In this document: piece by piece, positions 35,159 through 44,427 of the stretch
How positions within the stretch are numbered: the first letter of the stretch is position 1
Layout of the letters: the number at the start of each line of letters is the position of its first letter
Assembly: GCF_000522985.1 (NCBI RefSeq)
Contig: NZ_CP007128.1
Span: 2,464,220-2,528,219, forward strand
DNA: 64,000 nt
Direction: 5' to 3'
DNA from: Gemmatirosa kalamazoonensis
Lineage (GTDB): Bacteria > Gemmatimonadota > Gemmatimonadetes > Gemmatimonadales > Gemmatimonadaceae
Notes under the pieces: model-generated
Database searches by the model: none
Told to the model about the DNA's origin: nothing
What the model saw: the letters and a program-made list of their open reading frames with translations, nothing else
Translations under genes and position numbers: made by a program

Positions 35159-36211
35159 ATGGAGATCGGCATCTACACGTTCGCCGAGACGGGGCGCGAC
35201 CCGGTCGGCGGCAATACGATCGGGCCGGCCGAGCGGATGCGCGACCTGCTCGAGGAGATCGAGCTGGCCGACCAGGTCGGGCTCGACGTCTTCGGCGTCG
35301 GCGAGCACCACCGCGCCGACTACGTCGTGTCGGCCCCCGCCGTGGTGCTCGCGGCGGCGGCGGCGCGCACGTCGCGCATCCGGCTCACGAGCGCGGTCTC
35401 GGTGCTCAGCTCCGACGACCCGGTGCGCGTGTTCCAGCAGTTCGCGACGCTCGACCTCGTCTCCGGCGGGCGGGCCGAGATCATGGCGGGGCGCGGCTCG
35501 TTCATCGAGTCGTTCCCGCTGTTCGGCTTCGACCTGCACGACTACGACGCGTTGTTCACGGAGAAGCTCGAGCTGCTGCTGAAGCTGCGCGAGCAGGAGC
35601 GCGTGACGTGGAACGGCCACTTCCGCGCGCCGCTGTCCGGACAGGGCGTGTATCCGCGGCCGATCCAGGATCCGCTACCGGTGTGGATCGCCGTCGGCGG
35701 CACGCCGCAGTCGGTGGTGCGCGCGGGCACGTTGGGCCTCCCGCTCGCGCTGGCGATCATCGGCGGCACGCCCGACCGCTTCGTGCCGTACGTGGATCTG
35801 TACCGCGAGACGGGCGCGCGCGCCGGGCACGACGCGTCGCGGCTCAAGGTGAGCATCAACTCGCACGGCTTCGTCGCCGAGACCGCGCGTGAGGCCGCGG
35901 ACGTGTTCTATCCGCCGCACGCCGACGTGATGACGCGCATCGGCCGCGAGCGCGGGTGGCCGCCGCAGACGCGCGCGCAGTTCGACGCGCAGACGGGCCC
36001 GCGCGGCGCGCTGCTCGTCGGGAGCCCGCAGGAGGTCATCGACAAGATCCTCTACGAGCACGAGATCTTCGGCGGGCTCGATCGGTTCCTGCTGCAGCTC
36101 ACGGTGGGGCCGACGCCGCACGCGGCGGTGATGCGGGCGATCGAGCTCGTGGGCACGCGCGTCGCACCGGCGGTGCGGCAGGCGACGGCGCGCGCGGCGG
36201 AGCCGGCGTGA
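35159..36211 (+). CDS. LLM-class flavin-dependent oxidoreductase (luciferase-like)
   Basis: The protein has 350 aa. It begins [15 protein letters not shown] and has the bacterial luciferase barrel pattern: [65 protein letters not shown] and [16 protein letters not shown]. The family uses reduced FMN or F420. The GEHH motif and the insertion DPVGG suggest the FMN-using branch, but this is not certain. The start ATG at 35159 overlaps no neighbour. The substrate is unknown. Confidence 0.9.
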   Translation: MEIGIYTFAETGRDPVGGNTIGPAERMRDLLEEIELADQVGLDVFGVGEHHRADYVVSAPAVVLAAAAARTSRIRLTSAVSVLSSDDPVRVFQQFATLDLVSGGRAEIMAGRGSFIESFPLFGFDLHDYDALFTEKLELLLKLREQERVTWNGHFRAPLSGQGVYPRPIQDPLPVWIAVGGTPQSVVRAGTLGLPLALAIIGGTPDRFVPYVDLYRETGARAGHDASRLKVSINSHGFVAETAREAADVFYPPHADVMTRIGRERGWPPQTRAQFDAQTGPRGALLVGSPQEVIDKILYEHEIFGGLDRFLLQLTVGPTPHAAVMRAIELVGTRVAPAVRQATARAAEPA

Positions 36212-36287
36212 GAAGCGTGCGCGTGTGACGTCGTGTCACGGGAGCGCGACCATCGCGCATTCACCGTGACCTCGACCGGATCCCGTC

Positions 36288-36590
36288 ATGACCGTTTCCA
36301 CGCTCGCCCGTTCGTGCGGCACGCTCGCCGCACTCGCCCTGCTCGGCGCCGCGCAGGCACGCGTCGCGCACGCGCAGCCCGCCGTCCCGCACCCCGACTC
36401 CGCCACCGCTCGGCCGCAGCCCCGCGGCGGCGTCTCCGGCGGAGTGAACGGCGACAAGAAGCCGGCCGCTCCCACGCCGATGGGCGGCGCGTACGGCGGC
36501 GTCCTCGGCGACAGGTCCGCGAAGAACGGGACCATGACGAGCGGCGGGGCCGCACTGGACACGAGCGCCGCGCGCGCCCGCAAGCCGTGA
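36288..36590 (+). CDS. Small secreted Gly/Pro/Ala-rich protein
   Basis: The protein has 100 aa. The signal peptide is MTVSTLARSCGTLAALALLG followed by AAQARVAHA, cleaved before Gln. The mature 70 residues are disordered-looking, with two GGV repeats (GGVSGGVNG and GGAYGGVLGD). No domain is recognised. The ribosome site is weak. It is supported by the signal peptide, by codon pattern and by its isolated place between two genes on other transcripts. Confidence 0.6.
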   Translation: MTVSTLARSCGTLAALALLGAAQARVAHAQPAVPHPDSATARPQPRGGVSGGVNGDKKPAAPTPMGGAYGGVLGDRSAKNGTMTSGGAALDTSAARARKP

Positions 36591-36603
36591 CGCGTTAGGC
36601 GCG

Positions 36604-37152
36604 TCAGTCGACGCCGGCGAAGATCTCCGCGAGATTGACGGGCACCACGAGATCGAGCTCGGGCACCCGCCAGCGGATGTTGTCGCGCACGATCTCGCCG
36701 GCGCCGGGGGCGCGGCAGACCTCGACCGACTGCTCGCGCCGGTCGACGAGCCACACCTCACGCACGCCCAAGGCGAGGTAGGCATCGCGCTTGAAGTCGC
36801 GGTCGTAGTAGCGAGACGAGGGGCTGTACACCTCTACCGCGAGCCAGCGCTCGGTGACGTCTGCCCACGTCGCGTCCGACGCGAATCGTGGCGGGACGGC
36901 GAGGATGTCCGGCTCGAGCTGCGTGCCGGGCGGCCTCGTGACCGCTCCGTGGCCGAACACGTAGGCGTGGCCGGGGAGCTGCACAGCCACGATGAGCCGC
37001 GCGAGGATCCGGCTCACCACGATCTCGTGCACCGGCGCCGGCCCGGGCGTCACGAGCAGCACCCCGTCCAGCAGCTCGTAGCGGTTCCCGTCGCTCGGGA
37101 ACCGCTCGAGATCGTCGACGGTGTAGCGCGGGATGGTGACGGCCATGGCCAT
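36604..37152 (-). CDS. Uma2 family (DUF820) PD-(D/E)XK endonuclease-like protein
   Basis: The protein has 182 aa. It begins [20 protein letters not shown], the standard Uma2 opening with YELLDG. The nuclease-like core is [11 protein letters not shown], then [20 protein letters not shown] with the expected Asp, Glu and Lys, and [18 protein letters not shown]. Uma2 genes are abundant in cyanobacteria and other phyla. They are thought to be restriction-type or mobile-element-related nucleases, but the role is unproven. The start could be 37152 or 37146. Confidence 0.88.
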   Translation of the reverse strand: MAMAVTIPRYTVDDLERFPSDGNRYELLDGVLLVTPGPAPVHEIVVSRILARLIVAVQLPGHAYVFGHGAVTRPPGTQLEPDILAVPPRFASDATWADVTERWLAVEVYSPSSRYYDRDFKRDAYLALGVREVWLVDRREQSVEVCRAPGAGEIVRDNIRWRVPELDLVVPVNLAEIFAGVD

Positions 37153-37265
37153 ACGCTATATCCTCGGCGGCGCGGTTGTCCACTCGGCATGCGGGCACCA
37201 TGCGCGTGCTTCGCCGAGGCGCCGCACCGATCCGACGCGCCGCGTACCAGAACGATTGCCGCGCA

Positions 37266-38540
37266 GTGCCCGACGCCACACCGACGCCGAAGCGACAGAC
37301 CGACATCTACCTCGCCGGCGCCGCGGGAGCGAAGCCACGCGTGCCCGTGGACCCCGCGCGCCTCGAGGCCGACGCGTCACGCGCGATGAGCGCCGCGGCG
37401 TACGCGTACGTCGCGGGCGGCGCGGGGAGCGAGGAGACGGTGCGCGCGAACCGCCGCGCGTTCGAGCGCCGCCGCCTCGTGCCGCGCGTGCTGCGCGACG
37501 TGTCGGTGCGCGACACGAGCGTGGAGCTGTTCGGGCGCCGGCTCCCCTCGCCGCTCGTCGTGTCGCCGGTGGGCGTGCTGGAGCTCGCCCACCCCGACGC
37601 CGACCTCGCCGTCGCGCGCGCCGCCGCGTCGTTAGGCATCCCCATGGTGTTCTCGAGCCAGGCGTCGGTGCCCATGGAGGCGTGCGCGGGCGCCATGCAC
37701 ACGTCGCCGCGATGGTTCCAGCTCTACTGGAGCCGCGACGACGAGCTGGTGGAGAGCTTCGCGCGCCGCGCCGAGGCGTGCGGCTGCGACGCGATCGTCG
37801 TCACGCTCGACACGACGCTGCTCGGCTGGCGCCCGCGCGACCTGGAGCTCGGGCACCTGCCGTTCCTGCGCGGGCAGGGGATCGCGCAGTACACGAGCGA
37901 CCCGGTGTTCATGCGCAAGCTCGCCGAGCCGCTGCCGGGCGCAGCGCCGGCGCGCGTGCGTCCCACCGCGGCCGCCGTGCGCACCCTGCTCGCGATGGCC
38001 CGCGCCGTCCCCGGCGGCGCGCTCCGCAACCTGCGCACGGGCACCGCGCGCGCCGCCGTGCGCCGCTTCGTCGCCACGTACTCGCGTCCGTCGCTCACGT
38101 GGGCCGACCTGCCGTTCCTCCGCGCGCGCACGCGCCTGCCGATCGTGCTGAAGGGGATCCTCCACCCCGACGACGCGCGCCGCGCGCTCGACGCGGGCGT
38201 CGACGGCGTGTGGGTCTCCAACCACGGCGGCCGCCAGGTCGACGGGAGCATCGCCGCCGTCGACGCGCTGCCGGCGATCGTGGAAGCGGTCGGCGGACGC
38301 GCACCGGTCCTCATGGACGGCGGCGTGCGCGGCGGGGCGGACGTCGTGCGCGCGCTCGCGTTAGGCGCGCGGGCGGTGGGGGTCGGCCGCCCGTACGTCT
38401 ACGGGCTCGCGCTCGCCGGCGAGGCGGGCGTGCGCGAGGTGCTCGCGAACCTCGTCGCCGAGTTCGAGCTGACGATGGCGCTCGCGGGCTGTCGGTCCGT
38501 GTCGGAAATCGATCGAGGGTGCCTCGTTGAACTGCATTGA
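37266..38540 (+). CDS. FMN-dependent alpha-hydroxy-acid oxidase/monooxygenase (lactate 2-monooxygenase-like)
   Basis: The protein has 424 aa from the likely GTG at 37266. ATG at 37200 would add 22 Arg-rich residues of no family likeness. The opening [20 protein letters not shown] matches lactate 2-monooxygenases. FMN-barrel motifs are [30 protein letters not shown] and the catalytic His320 in [12 protein letters not shown]. The C-terminus has [20 protein letters not shown] and [16 protein letters not shown]. It oxidises an L-2-hydroxy acid. The exact substrate is open. The TGA stop is followed at once by a hairpin. Confidence 0.88.
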   Translation: MPDATPTPKRQTDIYLAGAAGAKPRVPVDPARLEADASRAMSAAAYAYVAGGAGSEETVRANRRAFERRRLVPRVLRDVSVRDTSVELFGRRLPSPLVVSPVGVLELAHPDADLAVARAAASLGIPMVFSSQASVPMEACAGAMHTSPRWFQLYWSRDDELVESFARRAEACGCDAIVVTLDTTLLGWRPRDLELGHLPFLRGQGIAQYTSDPVFMRKLAEPLPGAAPARVRPTAAAVRTLLAMARAVPGGALRNLRTGTARAAVRRFVATYSRPSLTWADLPFLRARTRLPIVLKGILHPDDARRALDAGVDGVWVSNHGGRQVDGSIAAVDALPAIVEAVGGRAPVLMDGGVRGGADVVRALALGARAVGVGRPYVYGLALAGEAGVREVLANLVAEFELTMALAGCRSVSEIDRGCLVELH

Positions 38541-38627
38541 ACACAGATTACACAGACAAGCAACAGCGATGAGGCGATCGCTATTAGCTTCAGCCTCATC
38601 GCTGTGGCTCGTCTGTGCAATCTGTGG
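38541..38627. repeat. Inverted repeat directly after a stop codon
   Basis: The left arm at 38542-38575 and right arm at 38593-38627 pair over 34 positions with about three mismatches. Units resemble ACACAGATTACACAGA, with an inner CAGCGATGAGGC. The left arm begins at the base after the hydroxy-acid oxidase TGA (38538-38540). The loop is about 17 nt and AT-richer than its surroundings. Confidence 0.88.
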
Positions 38628-38645
38628 ACGAAAACGCCGAGCCCA

Positions 38646-40571
38646 ATGAGCCGCGTCATGTCCAATTTTCATCGTTTCGCCGTCATGCTCGCGACCGTCG
38701 CCGCACCGCTCTCGGCGCAGCCGCGCGAGCTCTCGGTCGCCGACAGCTCGCCGTTCCGGCAACTGCCGCTGCCGTCGCCGAACGAGTACCGCGGCGGCGA
38801 CGGACGGCCGGGGCCGCGGTACTGGCAGCAGCGCGCCGACTACCGCATCGTCGCGTCGCTCGACACGGCGACGCACATGCTGCGCGGTCGCGAGACGATC
38901 CACTACGTCAACAACGCGCCGCGCGCGCTGCCGTACCTCTGGCTGCAGGTGGAGCAGAACATCTGCGCGCCGACGTCGATCATGAGCACGCTCGATCAGC
39001 CGCCGCTCGTCTTCGGCGAGGTGTCGTTCGACTTCTCGTGCGGCGGGTTCACCGGGCAGCCGTCGCTCGACACCGCGACGATCGCCGGTGCACCGATGAA
39101 GCGGACGCGCTACGGCACCACGCTGCGCATCGACCTTCCGCGGCCGCTCGCGCCGGGCGCGTCGGTCGATCTCGACTTCGCGTGGCACTTCACCGTGCCC
39201 GAGCAGGGCGTCGGACGCATGGGGCGCGACGGGCCGCTGTACGAGATCGCGCAGTGGTACCCGCGCATGGCGGTGTACGACGACGTGCGCGGGTGGAACC
39301 AGGAGCCGTACATCGGCGCCGGCGAGTTCTATCTCGAGTACGGCGACTTCGACGTCACGCTCACGCTGCCCGCGAGCTATCTCGTCGCCGCGACCGGCGA
39401 GCTGCGGAACCCCGAGGCGGTGCTCACCGCCGCGCAGCGCGCGCGCCTCGCCGCCGCGCGCCGCTCCGACACCGCGGTCGCCATCGTGACGCGCGCCGAG
39501 GCCGGCGACCCGCGACGGACGCGTCCCGGCAACCACCCGTACACGTGGCACTTCACGGCGACGAACGTGCGCGACTTCGCGTGGGCCGGGGCGCCGAACT
39601 GGATCTGGGACGCGAGCGGCTACGACGGGATCCTCATCCAGACGCTGTATCGCCCGACGGCCGACAAATGGCCCGAGGCACAGAAGATGGCGCGCACGAC
39701 CATCAAGCACTTCAGCGAGCAGTGGTACCGCTACCCGTGGCCGCACGCGACGACGGTCGAGGGGCCGGTGCAGGGGATGGAGTACCCGATGCTCACGTTC
39801 GTGCCGAACCTGAGCAATCGCCAGGAACAGTTCTGGGATCTCGCGCACGAGTTCGGGCACGAGTGGTTCCCGATGATCGTCGGGTCGAACGAGCGGCTCT
39901 ATCCGTGGATGGACGAGGGATTCAACTCGTTCATCGACCTGCGCAACGCGGCGCTCTACTTCGCCGGCACCGCATACGGCGACACGATCGAGGTGAACCC
40001 GCTGCACCTCGCGGCGACGCACACGACGGCGGGGCAGGAGCAACCGCTCATCACGAATCCCACCGAGGTGCGCGACCTGATGTGGACCGGCTACCAGAAG
40101 CCGGCGCTCATGCTGCACCTGCTGCGCACCGAGGTGCTCGGTCCCGAGCGGTTCGACGCCGCGTTCCGCGACTACATCGCGACGTGGGCGTTCAAGCACC
40201 CGACGCCGGCAGACTTCTTCCGCGTCATGCGCGACGCGTCGGGGATGGATCTCGACTGGTTCTGGCGCGACTGGGTGTACACGACCGCGCGCCTCGACCA
40301 GGCCGTGGACTCGGTGACCGCGGGCGGCGCCGACCGCCGCGCGCGCGTGTGGCTGTCGAGCCGCGGCACGATGATCATGCCGGCCGAGCTGCGTCTCACG
40401 TTCGACGACGGCACGACGGAGACGGTGCGGCTCCCGGTGCAGATGTGGAACCTCGGCCCGCGCTTCACGTACCGCGCGCCGGCCGGCAGGACCGTTAGGC
40501 GCGCGGAGGTGGATCCGCGGAAGGTGTACCCCGACATGGACCGCGCGAACGACGCCTGGGAGCGGCGTTAG
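38646..40571 (+). CDS. Secreted M1-family zinc metallopeptidase
   Basis: The protein has 641 aa. The signal peptide ends VAAPLSA, before Gln. The zinc site is HEFGHEWF (His401, Glu402, His405) with the distal ligand Glu424 in WMDEGFNSF. The His405-to-Glu spacing of 19 fits the gluzincin pattern. The N-terminal beta domain (residues 50-330) is the usual aminopeptidase-N-like saddle, and the C-terminal part resembles exported M1 proteins of Bacteroidota and Gemmatimonadota. It probably degrades peptides outside the cytoplasm. The stop TAG forms part of CGTTAGGC. Confidence 0.92.
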   Translation: MSRVMSNFHRFAVMLATVAAPLSAQPRELSVADSSPFRQLPLPSPNEYRGGDGRPGPRYWQQRADYRIVASLDTATHMLRGRETIHYVNNAPRALPYLWLQVEQNICAPTSIMSTLDQPPLVFGEVSFDFSCGGFTGQPSLDTATIAGAPMKRTRYGTTLRIDLPRPLAPGASVDLDFAWHFTVPEQGVGRMGRDGPLYEIAQWYPRMAVYDDVRGWNQEPYIGAGEFYLEYGDFDVTLTLPASYLVAATGELRNPEAVLTAAQRARLAAARRSDTAVAIVTRAEAGDPRRTRPGNHPYTWHFTATNVRDFAWAGAPNWIWDASGYDGILIQTLYRPTADKWPEAQKMARTTIKHFSEQWYRYPWPHATTVEGPVQGMEYPMLTFVPNLSNRQEQFWDLAHEFGHEWFPMIVGSNERLYPWMDEGFNSFIDLRNAALYFAGTAYGDTIEVNPLHLAATHTTAGQEQPLITNPTEVRDLMWTGYQKPALMLHLLRTEVLGPERFDAAFRDYIATWAFKHPTPADFFRVMRDASGMDLDWFWRDWVYTTARLDQAVDSVTAGGADRRARVWLSSRGTMIMPAELRLTFDDGTTETVRLPVQMWNLGPRFTYRAPAGRTVRRAEVDPRKVYPDMDRANDAWERR

Positions 40572-40751
40572 GCGGAAAGAGTGTAGGATGCGCGCCACGC
40601 CGGCGTGGCGCGCGCACCACAGGGTCGTGCGGACCGCCCGCCGTAAAGCCGCCTGCCTAACCGTCGGCGCGGCGGCGACTTGCGTCCGATTGCGCCGCCG
40701 GGCCACGAGTCTTGCCCCATGCCGGCCCCGGACCAGCCACCGGGAGGCGTC

Positions 40752-41387
40752 ATGCTCACCAGTCCGCTCCGGGACCGCTCGCTCCACCTCGCGCTCGTCG
40801 TCGCGCTGCTCGCCGGGGGCCCGTGTGCCGCCGCCGCGCAGGCCGATTCCGCCGCCGCGGCGGCCGCCGACAGTGCGATCCTCGCTGATTCCGTGCGCAC
40901 GGTGACACGCTGGCTCGTGGCGAACGGCGCTCCCGAGCGCCGCGCCCGCACCGTCGCGGCGCACGTCATGGAGTTCGCCCGTCTGCGCGCGCTCGATCCG
41001 TTGCTCGTCGTCGGCGTCATCGGCGTCGAGAACGCGTCGCTCGCGCCGACCGCGCGCTCGCGCGCGGGAGCCCGCGGCGTCATGCAGGTCATGCCGAGCT
41101 GGAAGAAGGACATCCGCGGCTGCGGCAACGACATGCACGACCTGCGCGTCAACATCTGCCTCGGCACCGCCGTGCTCCGCATCGCGCTCGACGCGTCGGA
41201 GTCGGTGCGGGAGGCGCTGCTCCGGTACAACGGCTGCGTGCGCGCGAAGGGGTGCGGCGTGTACGCGACCGCGGTGTTCGGACGCGCGGGCTACGCCCTG
41301 CTCGCCAGTCGGCAGAGCGACTCGACGGCCGTGCCGCGCCGGGCGCCGACGGCGGTCGCCGCCGCTGCCGCGGGAGGAAGCATGTAG
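40752..41387 (+). CDS. Lytic transglycosylase (SLT-type, goose-lysozyme-like fold)
   Basis: The protein has 211 aa. The start ATG 40752 has GGGAGG 5 nt upstream, and the residues after it form a signal peptide (LALVVALLAGGPCAAAAQA). The SLT domain holds GVIGVENASLAPTARSRAGA with the catalytic Glu, then GVMQVMPSWKKDIRGCG and a closing ALLRYNGCVRAKGCGVYATAVF. It cleaves peptidoglycan glycan strands to anhydro-muropeptides. Four Cys residues, in CGND, CLG, NGCV and KGCG, could form two disulfides. The 180-nt upstream gap has only one variant octamer (GCCTAACC). Confidence 0.87.
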   Translation: MLTSPLRDRSLHLALVVALLAGGPCAAAAQADSAAAAAADSAILADSVRTVTRWLVANGAPERRARTVAAHVMEFARLRALDPLLVVGVIGVENASLAPTARSRAGARGVMQVMPSWKKDIRGCGNDMHDLRVNICLGTAVLRIALDASESVREALLRYNGCVRAKGCGVYATAVFGRAGYALLASRQSDSTAVPRRAPTAVAAAAAGGSM

Positions 41388-41452
41388 GGGCCCGCGCTTG
41401 CCAGTGCATCCAGCCGCCTCTATCGTGACGCACTCTCCGATACGAGGCGGCG

Positions 41453-44425
41453 ATGCTCGCTCTGCTCGTCTGCCTGCTGCTCGCACCATCCGCGGCACCC
41501 GCCGGCGAGCCGCCGCGCGCCGTGGTGCGCGCCGCGACCCGTGCCGTGGAAGGCGACAGCGCGACGCGACTCGGCGCGCAGTGGAGCGCACGCGTGGCGC
41601 GCGACTCCGGCGACCGCGCGGCGGTCCTCGGCGTCGCGACGCTCGCGCGGCTGCGCTACGACTATCCGACGTCCGAGCGGCTGTATCGCCGACTCGATGC
41701 GGGGCCCGCGGACGGCTACGCGCTGTATGCGCGGCTCGGCCTCGGCGAGGGCCTCGAGGAGCGGCGCTTCACGCCCGCCGCGGTGGCCGAGTTCACGCGC
41801 GCCCGCGCGCTCGCGCGCACCCTGCGTGACGACGGCGCGGCGGCGCACGCGCTCGTGTGGCTCGCGTCCTCGCGCGGCAAGACGGAGGGGCTCGACGTCC
41901 TCGGGGCGCTGCTCGACACGACCGCGCGGCTCGTGCCCGACTCCGCGTTCGACGTGCGCGCGCTGCTCGACATCCGCCGCGGACTGCTGTACGCGCTGCG
42001 CGGTCGTCCGCGCGAGGCGCAGGCCACGGTCGATTCGGGCATCGCGCTCGCGCGGCGGGCACACGCGCTCCGCATCGAGGGCGACGGCTATCTGTCGCTC
42101 GCCAAGGTGCTGCTGCTGCACAACGCGCCGTTCGACTCGGGGCTCGTGGCCGCGCATCGGTCCGCGGCGCTGTACGAGCAGGCGCACGCGAACGGCGCGC
42201 TCGCCAACTCGCTGATCTGGCACTCGTACGCGCTCGAGTCGCTGGGACGATACGCCGAGATGCGCGAGGTCGCGCGGCGCGCGCTCGCCGAGGGCGAGGC
42301 GACGCATGCCCCGTCCGCCGTCGCCGACGCGCACCGCCTCATGGGCCTCCTCGCGATCAACTTCGGCGACTGGGCCGCCGCGGCCCAACACCTCGATCGC
42401 GCGGCGGCGCTGTCGCTCGCCACGGGCGACACCGTGAATCTCCTGCTCACGCGGAAGTTCCAGGGGTTCGCCGCGCTCGCCGGCGGCGACACGGCGCGCG
42501 CCCGACGGCTGGCGACGGAGCGACTCGTCTGGTCGCGCCGCGCGCAGGACTTCAACGGCATCTTCGAGTCGCAGCGCGTCCTCGCCGCGGTCGCGCAGCG
42601 GGAGCGTGACTGGACGGCGGCGGCGAGCGCGCTCGCCGCCGCGCGCGCGCAGCTCCCGCGGCTCCCGGGCGCGGACTACCGCGACGAGATCACCGACGAC
42701 GAGGCGCGGCTCGCCGTCGCGCGCGGCGACCTCGCCACGGCCGAGCGTGCACTGCAGCAGTACATCCGGAACCTCGCCGTCGCGCCCGGCGATCCGACCG
42801 AGACCGACTTCGTCGGGTTCGACGTGCGCATCCGCCTCGCCGACGTGCACGCGCGGCGGAACGACGTCGCGCGCGCGGAAGCGGAGATGGCCGCCGCGCT
42901 CGACGACGTGGAGCATCTGCGCGCGCGACTGAGCGACACCGAGCTGCGGACGCTCGCCTTCCAGCGGGCGCACGTGTTCTCGGCGGCCGCGGAGCCGCAC
43001 GGGTTGGAGGACGCGTGGGCGCGCGCGCTCGGCGCGATCGTCGGCGGCGGGCGCGCGATCGCCGCCTTCGACCTCGCGGAGCGCTGGCGCGCGCGCGAGC
43101 TCATGGACCGTCTCGACCGCGCCGACGCGCTCCGCGCCGCCGCGCCGGCCGTCGCGCGCGCGGACACCGCGCGCCACGTCGCCGCGCGCTCGCTGCGCGC
43201 CGTCGACGTCGCGGCGGCGCTCCCCGACGACCGCACGGCGCTGCTCGCGTACGTCGGCGGCGCGGGCGCGCCGCTCACCGTGTTCGTGGTGCGGCGCGAC
43301 GGCGTGCGCGCGCGGGTGCTGCCGCCGGTCGACTCGCTCGCCGACCGCGTGACGCGCTTCGGCCGGCTGCTGGAGAGCGGCGTCGACGCGGCGCGGCTCG
43401 GCCGGACGTTAGGCGCGGCGCTGCTCGACCCGGCGATGCCGCTGCTCGACGCGCGCGTCACGCGGCTCGTCGTGGTGCCCGACGGGCCGCTGCACCGGCT
43501 GCCGTTCGACGCGCTGCGGCTGGCCGACGGGCACCTCGCCGTGGAGCGGTGGGCGTTCGGCGTCGCCCCCTCCGCGTCGGTGGTGGCCACGCTCTGGCAG
43601 CGGAGCGGCAGAGAGGCGCGCGCGACGCGCGTCGTGCGCGCGGCGGCACCGGCGGCACCCGCGGCGGCGCCGCTGCTCGCGTTAGGCAACCCGACGGTCC
43701 GCCTGTCGCGGGCGTCGGCCGGCGGGGCGGCGGAGGAGACGTATCGCGACGCGTTCGACGCGTCGGGCGGGCTGCCGCCGCTCCGCGGTGCCGAGCGCGA
43801 GGTGGCGCTCGTGGCGCGCTACTCGCCGTCGGCCGACGTGCGCGTCGGCGACGCGGCGAGCGCGCTGTTCCTGAAGCGCGCCGACCTCCGGCGCTATCGG
43901 GTGCTGCACTTCGCCACGCACGCCGTCGTCGACGAGCGCTCGGCGGCGCGCACGGCGCTCGCGCTCGCACCCGGCGGCGGCGAGAGCGGCTTCGTCGGAC
44001 CGGGCGACCTCGCCGCGCTGCGCCTCGACGCCGACCTCGTGGTGCTCTCCGCGTGCCGCTCGGCCGGCGGCGTCGTCGTCGGCGGGGAAGGGATCCAGGG
44101 ACTCACCGCGCCGTTCCTCGAGGCGGGGGCGCGCTCGCTCGTGGCCACCGAGTGGCGCATCCGCGACCAGGGCGCCGTGCCGTTCGTCGACGCGTTCTAC
44201 GCGGCGCTCGCGCGCGGCCTCCCGGTGGCCGACGCCCTGCGCGTGGCGAAGCTCGACGCGGTGCGGCGCGGCGAGCCGCCGCGCACGTGGGCGGCGTTCG
44301 TCGCCGTGGGGGACCCGCTCGTCACGGTGCCGCTGAAGACGCCGGCGGGCGGGGTCTGGGCCGGGCTCGTGCAGCGCGTGATGAACGCGTTCGCCACGCC
44401 GGGCCGCGGCGGCGCGCCGCGTTAG
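41453..44425 (+). CDS. Secreted TPR-CHAT protease-like protein
   Basis: The protein has 990 aa. The signal peptide MLALLVCLLLAPSAAPAGEP is followed by about 550 residues of TPR-like helices (ALVWLASSRGKTEGLDVL and so on). The C-terminal CHAT domain (about 600-960) contains the caspase-like dyad His823 in LHFATHAVVDER and Cys868 in LSACRSAGG, followed by GEGIQGLTAPFLEAGARSLV. The dyad is intact, so a peptidase activity is plausible. CHAT proteins often sit in effector systems, but no partner is seen here. The stop TAG is within CGTTAGGC and shares bases with the stop of the convergent chrA. Confidence 0.9.
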   Translation: MLALLVCLLLAPSAAPAGEPPRAVVRAATRAVEGDSATRLGAQWSARVARDSGDRAAVLGVATLARLRYDYPTSERLYRRLDAGPADGYALYARLGLGEGLEERRFTPAAVAEFTRARALARTLRDDGAAAHALVWLASSRGKTEGLDVLGALLDTTARLVPDSAFDVRALLDIRRGLLYALRGRPREAQATVDSGIALARRAHALRIEGDGYLSLAKVLLLHNAPFDSGLVAAHRSAALYEQAHANGALANSLIWHSYALESLGRYAEMREVARRALAEGEATHAPSAVADAHRLMGLLAINFGDWAAAAQHLDRAAALSLATGDTVNLLLTRKFQGFAALAGGDTARARRLATERLVWSRRAQDFNGIFESQRVLAAVAQRERDWTAAASALAAARAQLPRLPGADYRDEITDDEARLAVARGDLATAERALQQYIRNLAVAPGDPTETDFVGFDVRIRLADVHARRNDVARAEAEMAAALDDVEHLRARLSDTELRTLAFQRAHVFSAAAEPHGLEDAWARALGAIVGGGRAIAAFDLAERWRARELMDRLDRADALRAAAPAVARADTARHVAARSLRAVDVAAALPDDRTALLAYVGGAGAPLTVFVVRRDGVRARVLPPVDSLADRVTRFGRLLESGVDAARLGRTLGAALLDPAMPLLDARVTRLVVVPDGPLHRLPFDALRLADGHLAVERWAFGVAPSASVVATLWQRSGREARATRVVRAAAPAAPAAAPLLALGNPTVRLSRASAGGAAEETYRDAFDASGGLPPLRGAEREVALVARYSPSADVRVGDAASALFLKRADLRRYRVLHFATHAVVDERSAARTALALAPGGGESGFVGPGDLAALRLDADLVVLSACRSAGGVVVGGEGIQGLTAPFLEAGARSLVATEWRIRDQGAVPFVDAFYAALARGLPVADALRVAKLDAVRRGEPPRTWAAFVAVGDPLVTVPLKTPAGGVWAGLVQRVMNAFATPGRGGAPR

Positions 44426-44427
44426 GC
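44420..44427. other. Octamer CGTTAGGC supplying stop codons to two convergent genes
   Basis: One copy of the window-wide octamer ends both genes. On the plus strand it gives TAG (44423-44425) for the CHAT gene. On the minus strand its reverse complement GCCTAACG gives TAA (44424-44422) for chrA. The two stop codons overlap by two bases. Confidence 0.9.
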
